From Henckelia pumila (lineage: Eukaryota > Streptophyta > Magnoliopsida > Lamiales > Gesneriaceae): a DNA stretch of 64,000 bases. Within the stretch, counting starts at the first letter, position 1. Each line of letters starts with the position of its first letter. The translations under genes and the position numbers were made by a program. The stretch lies in NCBI RefSeq assembly GCF_033568475.1, contig NC_133123.1, positions 138,400,062 to 138,464,061 on the forward strand, in the 5' to 3' direction. Of the stretch, positions 44,347-54,891 are shown one piece after another. The notes beneath the pieces are model-generated. The model had not been told where the DNA came from, did no database searches, and saw nothing but the letters and a program-made list of their open reading frames with translations.

Positions 44347-44658
44347 GAATCCCCTATCTTGTCCCCTGCTCAGTCGACCTTATAAATTAATTTATATATA
44401 TAAATGGAAATAACAAGTATGGCCATGTTAGGAAATTTTGATGAGAATATTGGAGAAAAATTGGTTACGGGTGCCAGGATTTGCAGGGCAATGGGTTATA
44501 TCTTCGTGCAGGTTTTGTCATGTTCATTGTAAGGTTATGCACGGATGGCACTCATTTCTTGTCTACATGAATCTTGTCACTTGCAATTATTCTTCTTTTT
44601 TTTCTTCCATATTCTACTATGAAGGTTGTTTTTTACTCTTGATAATTATAATAAGAAA
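44347..44658. other. Upstream region of the receptor kinase gene
   Basis: This is the promoter side of the minus-strand kinase gene. I see no unambiguous TATA box at a normal distance; a T-rich run lies just before the start codon (44067-44082 on the plus strand). No other gene is supported. Confidence 0.4.
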
Positions 44659-44830
44659 AATGCTAGATTTACACCTTGGTTTACATCTTTACTTAAAATT
44701 TTTCTAATTTCTCTCATTAATTGCAAAATACTCATGATAAGAAATAAATATCTAGATGATCAAGAAAAGTTTTATAATTAATAAGAAAAAGTGTAAACCA
44801 AAATGTACACCGAGGTGTACATCTAGCATT
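44659..44830. mobile_element. Short MITE, family 1, copy 2
   Basis: A 172-bp element with about 27-bp inverted ends: AATGCTAGATTTACACCTTG on the left and GAGGTGTACATCTAGCATT on the right. It is related to 38967-39156. The two copies lie on either side of the receptor kinase gene. No clear target duplication was identified. Confidence 0.8.
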
Positions 44831-47618
44831 ACTCTTATAACAATGATTAACTAGAGTAATCGAAATTTGACGTTTAGAATCTGAACGATTTAAAATATTA
44901 ATTTGAGTTTTGGTGAAACTAGTATTTCATCATATAATATTTATGTGTTTTGAATTTTTTTTTTTTAAAAAAAGAGAATGGAAGGGGTAATGAACTATTA
45001 GATGACCCACAACAATAGGAAAAAAACGTGGGTTTGAGATTATTTCAAAAATTTGATGAATAGAATATAAAAACCATGTCATACATTAAAATTGGAAGAG
45101 ATCGAAACGATAATATTTTGAAATTTTCGAGAAGTTAATCATTAGCAATTTAGATTTTTTTTAAAAATGATTTGGCAGCGAATTTGCATGCTTTCTAAAT
45201 GTATCTGTCGGCCAATTATATGAGGTACATATCCTACCATTATGTTATTTTATTATTATTATTATTATTATTTTATGACATGGAACTCGTCCGCTACTCG
45301 TCGTTGTGCATTGGATAAACTCTAATATTGGAATAGCTTGCAAAAGCACGTTAATCAAACAAACTCTAATATGCAAGTCATGAAGACTTATCTGATAGTG
45401 TTGGTTGAAGGATCAAAGTTTTGGTCACTTATCAAATACCCATTTGCTCCACTGATTTGGACTCCCCCGAGCACCTTACCCTTGTGGGGTTTTTTTTTTA
45501 AAAATCAATTACCCTTATGTTTTTAATACTCATTATTGCGGTGCCATACATGCAGTAAATTTGTGTGAACATAATACGTCCAAGTATCACAAAAAAAAAA
45601 AAAAAAAAGACGACATATTGCCAACAAAAAGATGTGAAGACACCACAAGACTTTAAGCATACATCTATCTCAAATGTAACCAAATCACACACGCCATACC
45701 TCATCAAATAAAGCCCCATTGTTCTTTTCCCATGCATGCATCTTCCCCCAAAAACTTTTGGCACTTTATATATAATAAATTGGGTTTCTTTACATATCTA
45801 TTATTTTAATATTTGATTGAGGTAATACTCTAGGTTTCAAAGAAAATCTATGATGTACGTAAAATAATATATGGGTTTTTTTTATATAAAAAATTTTTAA
45901 ATTAAACTTGTGATGTGATGGGTAAGTGATAAAAAAAGGGTGGGGAAAAGGGTTCCCTCCACCATGTGTGTTGACAGCTAAACTATTTTTAGAAGTATTC
46001 CGATTGGATTGTTGTTCTGATATCAACTTTTCATGGTCTACAGCACTTTAAAAGCGACGCTGAAGGCTACTTATCTCTTTCTGTGTTGTGTCTATTAGTA
46101 ATAGATTTCGAGTTGTTCCAAATCTTGTCAATCTATGCTAAATTCGTTTTAAATAAGTTACACACATGTCGGTCCATATCGATCTCCAGCTCGAGTTTTT
46201 TTTACCATGCATCTCGATCCATTTACGCTCGATAAAAATGTATATATATAATTCTTTATAGCGAGTTATTAGATACGTGTTGATCATCGTACTATTATAA
46301 ATGTTTTTAAAAGTAAAGTTTTTTAACAATTTTTAATTTAGAATTTATGGTTAAGATTCTCAAGCTTTTGGGGATAAAATGAAAAATTATGTATAAGAAT
46401 ATAAGATTATTCAAGGTTTGTCCCAAATTTTTCTTGATAAATTCAATGTTAAATAGTAATACGATGGATAATTAAGCGCGCGCGGGAGACATTACGACAT
46501 GCGTGGGCCACCCCAAATTATTGGTGTAAAACCAAGCCCATCGGAAAGGCCTGCAAGTCCAGTTAAGTGATCTTGGGCTAATTGATTTCTAAATTCTTAC
46601 AATGGGCTATAAAAAGGCTAACCATGTCACTATAAATGATCCACGCCCACGACAAAGCCGAAATGGAAACTTTGTTATTTTTGAAAACCCAAAACTCTGA
46701 TTTCGATTCTGAAATTTTATGCAGACCAGTTCAAGTTTTTACCCATTTTTTAATAATATCTCGAACATATGTAAGTAATATTACTTTTTTCATTCAAATT
46801 TACTAATATAAATTAATTTCCACTTACCTCTATTTCCATGGAACACAAATAACTTTATAATTTAATTTTCAAGAAATTAAATTTAATATAATTTTTTTGA
46901 ATATATATATATATATCAACAGTTGATTGTAAGTCTCATAATTATTTCTTCTTCATTTTGTTTAAAATAATAGAACTCGGTGTTCTAAAAACCGCTAGAC
47001 GGTGGCCTAAGCGATTAGGTGGTCGTTCTGATGGGGTTCTTTTTTTCCTTTTAGTCTAAATATATAATTTTTTTTATATCGAATTCAAATTCAAAATTTA
47101 TGACATATTTTTCATCTTCATTCAAGACAAATTTAGAGTAAATATGTCAATTAATATTTACCAAAAAAAAATTTTAAAAATAAAAAATATTTTATATTAG
47201 TTTTAAGGGAAGGGGGGAGGGGGTGGGCTAGATTTTCTAGACTATCAATTGATATAACAACGCCTAGAGATATCACTTTTCTAAAAATCTTGATGATAGA
47301 CAATCGTCTAGTGTCTAAACATTGTCTAAACGACCCTAAACTACGTCGTTTAGAATACTGAACTAGAACTACATATAACCAAACCTAAATGGCCGTCATC
47401 AAAAAAATAAAACCAAATACAAACCAGCAAAATGTCACTATTTCTCAGTTAATGTGTAAACTATAATTTATATATGATGTATATATATAGTCATCGTGAT
47501 CACATACTAGCACAGGTCACTTTTGGAGAATCGTGACATTTAACTTCCAAGAATTACTACTCCGATCCCCCTTCAATTAAAATAATAAAAATAAAAATAT
47601 TGCTGATCGATGAAAATA
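44831..47618. other. Intergenic region between receptor kinase and Dof genes
   Basis: No gene is supported. It contains an ATT microsatellite (about 45249-45272), an A-run at 45591-45608, TA repeats near 46903, and a promoter-like stretch (46500-46680) with TGGGCC/T motifs and CTATAAAAAGG at about 46610 but no convincing frame after it. The 3' end of the Dof transcript should lie just left of 47619. Confidence 0.5.
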
Positions 47619-48476
47619 TCAAGGTCTTGAAAAAATTTCATAGCCAGATAGATCAAATGAACCCCAATTATCATGTACAAGATTAGCAGAGATTCTTAAC
47701 TCATCATCAGCTGAAAATAACCCAAAATCTTGAATCTGCGCCGTTGATTCTTCTGATCCAAAGCTTGCCAAATTTATATCATGATGATCGGACCATACTA
47801 AATCCCCTGCTAGTTCTTCCCCTAACATACCCTGCATTTCAAGATCACCGCAATTCTGGTACACAAAATCCTGACCGTTGATACCCTCAAATGCTGATGA
47901 TGATTGAGGAATCACTTGCTGTAGTTGATCTTGATCATGATCACCATGACCATGACCCGCATCCACAAAATCCGACGGCTCTCCGTTCCGATCCGACCTT
48001 GCACTAAAACCTTCAACTTGACTATCAATATTGTCATATGAACTTGCCTGGCTATATGACTCTTGATCATGAACAATCTCCACGTCATCCCTATTTAAAT
48101 ACTTGGCGAAAACGACGGCCAAGTCGATCGTTTCGTTAGTGGTTTCCGGGCTACCATGAGTCGGCCCCGGACAAGTCATCGCCGCTCTGGCCGCCCTGGC
48201 ACGACGTGACTTTCGACACCCACCCCCGATGGGGACGTTCCTCAACGACCCCCCTTTAGTCCAGTACCTTCGACACGCCTTGCAGAAGTACCTAGGCTGT
48301 GACAAGCTATAGTTGTTGTAGTAACAAAACTTGGTGTTGGATGAGGCGCATCTAGGGCAACTTGGTGCTAGTTCGAGCTTGTTGGGCTTCCATTTCGGCG
48401 TCGTGTCCGCGAGAAATGGCCTATCTTGCGGGCACTGCTCCATTGAGTACTCACTATGGGTCGTGCTAGCGAACAT
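47619..48476 (-). CDS. Dof zinc-finger transcription factor
   Basis: A single-exon gene of 285 residues. The Dof domain spans about residues 38-92. Its zinc ligands follow CX2CX21CX2C (C40, C43, C65, C68), with the landmarks [16 protein letters not shown] and [10 protein letters not shown]. Dof proteins bind AAAG/CTTT sites in plant promoters through this finger and act in the nucleus. A basic run ([11 protein letters not shown]) directly after the finger is a likely nuclear localisation signal. The rest is acidic and Ser/Gln/Asp-rich, with a C-terminal Trp-containing segment ([12 protein letters not shown]) that could be an activation region. The finger and the TPKWKP N-terminus suggest the DOF1.2/DOF3.5-like group, but I am not sure of the subgroup. 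I chose the first Met; a TATA box lies 92-98 bp upstream. Confidence 0.94.
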   Translation of the reverse strand: MFASTTHSEYSMEQCPQDRPFLADTTPKWKPNKLELAPSCPRCASSNTKFCYYNNYSLSQPRYFCKACRRYWTKGGSLRNVPIGGGCRKSRRARAARAAMTCPGPTHGSPETTNETIDLAVVFAKYLNRDDVEIVHDQESYSQASSYDNIDSQVEGFSARSDRNGEPSDFVDAGHGHGDHDQDQLQQVIPQSSSAFEGINGQDFVYQNCGDLEMQGMLGEELAGDLVWSDHHDINLASFGSEESTAQIQDFGLFSADDELRISANLVHDNWGSFDLSGYEIFSRP

Positions 48477-48567
48477 GTTGCACTGTTTTGATTGAGTTTA
48501 GGTGCGTATAGTGTGGTTGAGATATATGGGAGGGCAGGGGATGATGCTATGTGTGTGATATCTTATG

Positions 48568-48574
48568 TTATATA
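48568..48574 (-). promoter_or_regulatory. TATA box of the Dof gene
   Basis: TATATAA on the minus strand, about 95 bp before the ATG. This is a usual distance for a plant gene with a short leader. Confidence 0.6.
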
Positions 48575-48833
48575 GAAGTTGGTGTGTGTGGAAATTTTGC
48601 AATGATCTAATCAGATTTGATGATCTAAATAATATTCTGATTGAAATCGTTTCGTATACGAGAGACAAATGTAGATAAATAATTATATTAAAAAAAAAAC
48701 AGTGCACAATTTTTGTTTTGTTTTTATTTTCCCATTTTTGGGATATACAAAAAATAGTGCTTGGCATTGGACAAAATAATTGTTAATTGATGGAGAGGGC
48801 GTGGGCGGTTGGCGAGGCGTTAGGATAAAGGAA

Positions 48834-48857
48834 GGGGAGGGGAGGGGAGGGGAGGGG
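48834..48857 (+). repeat. GGGGA pentanucleotide tract (G-quadruplex former) upstream of Dof
   Basis: Five GGGG runs separated by single A bases. Four G4 runs with one-base loops is an ideal G-quadruplex sequence. It lies about 360 bp upstream of the Dof ATG, on the strand opposite to the gene's sense strand. Confidence 0.85.
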
Positions 48858-49150
48858 CCTGGCTGGCATGTGATGCAAAGCCCACACTAATTATTAATTC
48901 ACACATCATAGGCGAGATTGTTGCAAGTGTTTCCGTTTGGCCAAATCTCACATTTCTTGTTTGCAATCCTTTGACCGTGATTGATGCTTTGCTCTCTGTG
49001 AAACGGATATCCCACTTGATTCAACATATTAAATACATCATTTTTTATTATATATATGGATTGGAATGATCCGTCTCACAGAAAACCTCGTAGTTTTCTT
49101 TTATGAAATTCGATCTAGAGTCGATTGCTAACTAATTTGCATATTTTGAG

Positions 49151-49480
49151 TAGAGCTGTCAAAACGGACCGACGGAACGGGCCAACCCGCAACCCACCAA
49201 AACTCATATGTTGGCGGGTTAGCCCACTATTTAGACGGGTTGGGAAATTATCAACCCAATCCGTCTATTTGGCGGCGCGGGACGGGCCGACCTTTCAATT
49301 TTTAGTTATATTTGGTGGGTTGAGGCGGGTTGACCTGCAACCCACCACAACCCACCACTTGGCGGGGCGAGGCGGTCCACTTTTTAGGTGAGTTGAAATT
49401 TTGTCAACTCAACCCACCTATATAGCTAGAAAGGTGGGATGAAACAACTCAGCAGGGTTCAATCCACTTTAACAACTCTA
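49151..49480. mobile_element. Non-autonomous hAT element (Dart-like MITE)
   Basis: A 330-bp element with ends TAGAGCTGTCAAAACGG and, inverted, TAGAGTTGTTAAAGTGG. It is flanked by a perfect 8-bp duplication ATTTTGAG (49143-49150 and 49481-49488). The TAGAG terminus, 8-bp target size and GC-rich repeats such as GGCGGGTTG inside fit hAT MITEs of the Dart/nDart type. Its 88-codon frame is repeat-derived and not a gene. Confidence 0.88.
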
Positions 49481-49612
49481 ATTTTGAGTTTCTAGCACCT
49501 TGAAATGAACTTTTTTTTGGTGGTATTTACGTTATTAAAGTTAACAAGTAAGAATGATATATAAGATAGTGGAATTATATATATTTGGTGACAAATTTTG
49601 TATAGCTAAAAT

Positions 49613-49699
49613 AGATACATGGTATTTTTTTCTTTCTGGTATTATGGGTACGTGGCCGGCATGCGTAAGCCAGATACATGGTATTTTTTTCTTTCTGGT
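49613..49699. repeat. 28-bp direct repeat
   Basis: The 28 bases starting AGATACATGG at 49613 recur exactly at 49672, with 31 bp between. The spacer contains GTGGCCGGCATGCG. Origin is unknown. Confidence 0.9.
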
Positions 49700-50626
49700 C
49701 TAGCGATCGGTAATCAAGAGTTAACTTAAAGACCAAAAAATTATGTATTCCACGTGCGCACCTGGGCTACGTGCCATGGTTTCCTCAGATTTGACTTCTT
49801 AAAATTCACGAATTTGATTTGTTTAATTTAATAATCACACAAAGTTTATTAAATTGAAATGAATTGAGATTTTTAGTTCTGTTTCTTGGTTTCAGTAGCT
49901 GGTGAACCCAACCACAAGTCATTCCTCAAACAGTCGAAAAATGATGATAATTATAATAATAATCATATTCAAAAGTCAAAGTTTATGCAGCACCATTTTC
50001 ATGGCTAATCCCGGCCTCGATTCTTTCGTTTATGGTCGAAATCGATGAATCTACGTTTTTATTTTTATTAGGGATTATGTCCTCCGATGAGGGGCAAAAA
50101 TATTTACATTTACAGACAGAATGCTATGATTCGGAGGGATATTGGAAATTTTACTAGAAATTATTGTGAGGAAATAAAATTTGGATTTGGATTTAATACG
50201 TTTAAATTTTCGGAGAGAGGATATAAAAATTATAATCTTATGTTAATTACTTTTCGAAATAAGATATTATGGTATTTAAATCATGCTATTATATTATGGT
50301 ATGAAATAATAAAATTATGTAGTATATATATAATAAAAAATACAATAGATTCAAAAATTATATTACCATTAGTCTCGGGAAAAAAATCATATTACCATGT
50401 AAAAATATAAACTTTATTTTTGTTTCTAAATCTATTATTTCTTGGAAGATGTATATAAAAGCTCCCACACATGCAGGATTTTTTTTTTTTTAAATGTTGA
50501 CCCCGAAGAAAACTCCATCCCACATAAATGCAGGATCTTTTCTTTGTATATCATTGTTAATTTATGTTAACAGTATTCCTTTGTATTTGCAAACATATAA
50601 TTTTTTTTAAAATCTATTTGCAAACA
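49700..50626. other. Intergenic AT-rich stretch
   Basis: No gene is supported. A 107-codon frame (50087-50410) is Ile/Lys/Asn/Tyr-rich, as expected of random AT-rich DNA, and shows no domain. Confidence 0.5.
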
Positions 50627-51904
50627 TCTATATTATATATAAAAACAAGAAAGTCACCTAAAATAGAAGTAAAAAAATTTTCCCGCCCAAAAGACATTTC
50701 TAAAAATAGTAAAGATATCATAAATTTAAAAAATACAAATAATACGTTATTCAATTTAAAATTATAGATAAAGATAATATTGAATATTTAAAAAAATAAG
50801 ATAATATTATAAGGCTTTATTTGGTACGAGTGATAAGATAAATAATATATAGATAAGTAATATAATGTAATGCAATGAAAAATAAATAAAATATGATAGT
50901 GAATATAATATTTGATTTGATTGATAGACTATAGTTTATTTGATTTAATTGATTAAATTTTATGTAAAAATGATAAATTACCATTAGGTTCTTATAACAA
51001 TAAATAAAATATGAATAATATTATTTAGCAGGGGTAATATATTAATTTAAATATAATGATTTTATTGATTAAAATAAATAATTAATGGTTTGATTGATGT
51101 AAAATTATAATTAATAGATGGATAAATAATATGATAAGAAGAACGTGAGATTAGACAATATAATTTTACACGTAGATTATTAATACTCGAACCAAATGGA
51201 GATAAACTATTTGATCTAAAACTTTTAGAATTGTAAAAATACGACTAACAAGAACTTATAAGTATTTATGAAAAAATCTACATAGCTATATCTAGAGTTA
51301 TGAAGTATAAGAGTTTGAAAATTTTGAATTTTAAAATGTGAAAATTTTGATTGATGTGAAAAATGGGTGGAGGTTATTTAACAAACTATGTAAGGATAAC
51401 ATGAGAAAGTCAAATATATAAAATAAGATATTTCTAAAAAATTAAAGATGAAACAACTTTTACAAAAACATTTTAATAGATGTCAAACAGTTTATTTCGA
51501 CAGTTTATAAGCACCCTCTAGACACGATGAAATCGATTGCAATAGCCTAAATATTTGAAATTATTTGAGATTAGCTCAATTGTGAACCAAATTTAAAGAT
51601 TTTATAAGCTTGACTACATATCCTCTAGCCACAATGAATTTAAATTGATTCCAAGATTCTATGGATTTGAAATCTGTTTTAATTAGCTCAAGTGTAGTAG
51701 TGTAAATAAATATCAAGATGAATTTGATTTATTTTTAGTTATCTAAATAATATTGAAAATACATTAAAATCCATAGATTTCAAATATTTTTATCCGAACA
51801 CAACCTTAATTTATTTATATTTGAATTATTTATTCAAGCATTCATATTTACTAATTATTACCAATAATTATAATACTCTGTGCATCGCACAGGTGGAATA
51901 CTAG
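50627..51904 (+). mobile_element. Helitron, complete, non-autonomous
   Basis: A 1278-bp element starting TCTATATTATATATAAAAAC. It ends with hairpin CTGTGC-ATC-GCACAG (51878-51892), eight bases, then CTAG (51901-51904). It sits between A (50626) and T (51905), the Helitron insertion signature, and has no target duplication. There are no Rep/helicase frames, so it depends on another element. It is related to the minus-strand element at 29195. Confidence 0.88.
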
Positions 51905-51942
51905 TATATTTAATAATATCAACCACGTGTTACATCACTTAA

Positions 51943-52044
51943 ATTTTATCAAATTCATAATAAATTTTGTCGAAATTTATCTAAACTTGGAGCATTTTAT
52001 CAAATTCATAATAAATTTTGTCGAAATTTATCTAAACTTGGAGC
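51943..52044. repeat. 51-bp perfect tandem duplication
   Basis: Two identical 51-bp units (51943-51993 and 51994-52044) begin ATTTTATCAAATTCATAATA. They lie 39 bp after the Helitron 3' end. Confidence 0.95.
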
Positions 52045-52519
52045 CTAGCCACATACCAGTTTATTATTATGGTATCAATATATGGCATAGTTGCCCATGC
52101 CTTGACAATTGATGGTGGGTACCATTCCTATTTCCTTGCACGGAACTTGAGACTTGTATATCCAATTGCATTTTCCTCACTTATCCAAATATATCGAGAG
52201 ATGAACTTTTATATATCGTGCAATTTGTTTTAAAATTATACCTCAACAACTAAAATAATTAATAATATTCCACTGGATGAAATTAATAACGTGAAAATAG
52301 TGGACATATATGCATCAATTTCATTATACATTTCACTGGCTGAAATTCTTGCAAAGATTTAAGAAGATACGTAGTGGGTAATTGGTTGTGTTAATTAAGG
52401 TGAGTACTGTTGTGTATGGAATGGAAATTGATAGGAACGACACATACTCATGTGGGTGTTTTGAGTCGTTTTCATGCATAAGATATAAGGCAAGAGGGAC
52501 ACGTGATATATGCATATTT

Positions 52520-52853
52520 TTTTTTATTTCATTAAAAAAGATTGACTTTAAAGGATCATACATCTCATATGAGTCAGAGGCTCATTGGCTCATGCGAAAG
52601 TTAAATCAAGGGATGTGCACGAGCGGCAGGGACCTGAAGGAGGGAGCAACATGACCAACCCCCAGAGCATACCCCAGCGAGCGGCAGGGACATGAAGGAG
52701 AGAGTAACATGACCAACCCCCAAAGCATATTCCAGCATACCCTCACAATATTTCAGCAGAGAATATGCTCCACACGAGGATCGAACCCGCAACGCTGGAG
52801 AATTTCTTCACACGTCACATTAGGCATTACCAACTCGCTTATGCCCTTGTGGG
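52520..52853 (-). mobile_element. tRNA-derived SINE, minus strand
   Basis: Flanked by an 18-bp target duplication CGTGATATATGCATATTT (52502-52519 and 52854-52871). On the minus strand it begins near 52853 with a box-A-like GCATAAGCGAGTTGGTA (about 52827-52843) and a perfect box B GGGTTCGATCC (52778-52788), the two internal RNA polymerase III promoter parts. It ends with an A-rich tail against the left duplication. A 58-bp unit in the 3' part is duplicated (52621-52678 and 52679-52736). It encodes no protein and relies on LINE enzymes. Confidence 0.85.
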
Positions 52854-52871
52854 CGTGATATATGCATATTT

Positions 52872-53529
52872 AATTTTAATATTATTGCACCTTCTTCCTA
52901 CATTATATATATCTATATATATTACAAAATAATAGAAAATAGAGAAGTGATTTTAATAGAGAATCCCATGTTCAATGTGTTGAAATACACTTTGGTGTAA
53001 ATGATGTATATGATCAGTTTTGCATGTGGGTGTGCTTGTCTAGAAATAGCTGTAGACTTCATCTAGTAAAGGGTAACAATTTTAATTTGTTCAAATAATA
53101 GGGACTCAACTTAAACTATCTAATCAGCTCGAATATCACTCATATTTTCCTATGCGATATTTTTTTTAAAAAAAATATCAAGCTTGAAATTTTGCTTAAA
53201 AAGCCGACCCATATGTCGGCTTGAATAGAAAACCGATTTGTTTGGCGTTCTTAAATGAGTATTCGTGTTGTTGGAATAGGTAACATTTGACCAATAGTCA
53301 AGAGTTTGATTAACCATACCAACATCTTCTTGAATAAGCCTCTCACACAATGTTTGCCCAATAATTATTCAACTAATGTGATTTAGTAAACTACTGCATT
53401 AGCTCGAGAGACGAGCATTGATGTCGTTCGGCTGCGGGTCCCAAATTCTCTATAAATAAATAATGTAGACACTAAAATCAAAACACTGAATATTGTGAGT
53501 AAATGAGTAATTGCACACAACTTGACTTA
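52872..53529. other. Intergenic region
   Basis: I see no gene or recognisable element here. It is AT-rich, with a TA-rich stretch near 52905-52921. Confidence 0.5.
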
Positions 53530-53869
53530 TGGAGTGTTTGCAATAGATTGTGATTTTGTAGAAGTGATTAATTTATAGATTATAAAAAAGTTAAGAAAAA
53601 TCAAAAGTTGGTAGTGTTTGGAAACAAATGTGAAAATCTAAAAATTAAAGTTGGGTAGTGTTTGATAAATAAGTGATTAGAATGATTTAACAATGACCTT
53701 CTTATTAGAATCACTTTTGAAGAATCACAATCACCAAATGACTAGCATTTAGATTTCAATTAAGTTAAGCATAAGTAACATATAATCTAGGTTTAAGAAA
53801 CACACAAAAATGATTTTTTTTAACCCAAAAGCTAGCAATCATTTTTTTTAAGTGATTGCAAACACTCTA
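53530..53869. mobile_element. PIF/Harbinger-type (Tourist-like) MITE
   Basis: A 340-bp element with inverted ends TGGAGTGTTTGCAAT and ATTGCAAACACTCTA, flanked by TTA on both sides (53527-53529 and 53870-53872). TTA target duplications and a GTTTG-type terminus are features of PIF/Harbinger MITEs. It lies about 1 kb upstream of MED21. Confidence 0.75.
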
Positions 53870-54181
53870 TTAGTTCGACACTCACTAGATCAAGGTGACT
53901 AATGAGTCGGTCCTTTGGTCGAATATTTTTATTTGGATAATCTAAAATTTGGGGTCCATTAAGGTCCATTGGACTTATGGGATTATGCTGTTTTGGTCAA
54001 ATAGATTAAAAAATCAGGCCCATTTAAATTGTCCCCAACACTCGGTTATGAGCCTCCGTACGTTCTTAACTGTGGTCTGTGAAATCTAACGCAGAAATAG
54101 GTCTTACAAGGAAAAGGAGGAGCTTCAAGAGAGAAAGAGGAGTGTGGAGAATTGATTTTTATCTCTTATTCTCGCTGCAAG

Positions 54182-54881
54182 GTAATTCTGGTCGTCTCTT
54201 GGAATATTTCGATTTGATTGAGTTTTTGAGCTGATTTGTATTCGTCTTTGGAGGTTGGTTGCCATTGTGAAACAATTCGAGTATATATTTATGAGATGGG
54301 TGCCTTGACAGTGTTTGATGAAATCCCCGTAAGGAATGCGCGTGGTTTGCTTATAATGTGCTTGCTCAAATGCATGTTGGAAAAGAATTTGGACTTTGGT
54401 AACTTAGTTAACTATGACCACACTTGTTTGCTCGAACAATCGACTGCCATTCGGACTTTAGTTCGTCACACATGCGAACTGTGGTTTGAATTTTTTTTTT
54501 TCTGAAAATTCCTGGGTTTATATCAAGATTCTTTCTTTTTAGTTTGACTGTAATTGTAAATATTCAACAAATCTTGGTGTATTTGTGCGGTAGTTCTAGT
54601 GATAATTATTGCAGGTTATACTTGTTTCTTTCTATTTAATTACGATGTGTTTTTATAATAATTACTATCATTATAGCTCCCCTTCCTTGGTGAAAGAAGA
54701 TTCTTTTTTTAGAAATTCCCCCCAATATTATAGTGTCAATCAGTTTCTTTTTCAGCCTTGTTTGTTATTTTTCTCATGTTCGTGTGTTTGTGTGTGCATT
54801 TTGTATATCTAATTTTTAATCTTTTGGATCCCCGCTCCCCAGCTATTCAAATTTTGTTCCAAATTTTTTGAAACAATTCAG
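54182..54881 (+). other. Probable 5' UTR intron of MED21
   Basis: A CAAG/GTAATT donor at 54182 and an ATTCAG acceptor ending 54881 frame 700 bp. The acceptor lies 10 bp before the MED21 ATG. A CT- and GA-rich stretch just before the donor (54100-54181) looks like a leader exon. No TATA box is evident. This is inferred from splice signals. Confidence 0.45.
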
Positions 54882-54891
54882 AGTAAAGGAA

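Noticed and set aside
49125..49391. 88-codon frame with repeated GG and PP residues
   Set aside because: It lies within the hAT MITE and is produced by its GC-rich internal repeats.
50087..50410. 107-codon frame rich in Ile, Lys, Asn and Tyr
   Set aside because: Composition reflects AT-rich DNA, and no motif was recognised.
52778..52788. Box B sequence considered as a true tRNA gene
   Set aside because: No cloverleaf can be folded around it, and the flanking target duplication and A-rich tail show a SINE.
52601..52792. Short minus-strand frame over the 58-bp repeats
   Set aside because: It lies inside the SINE, which is non-coding.
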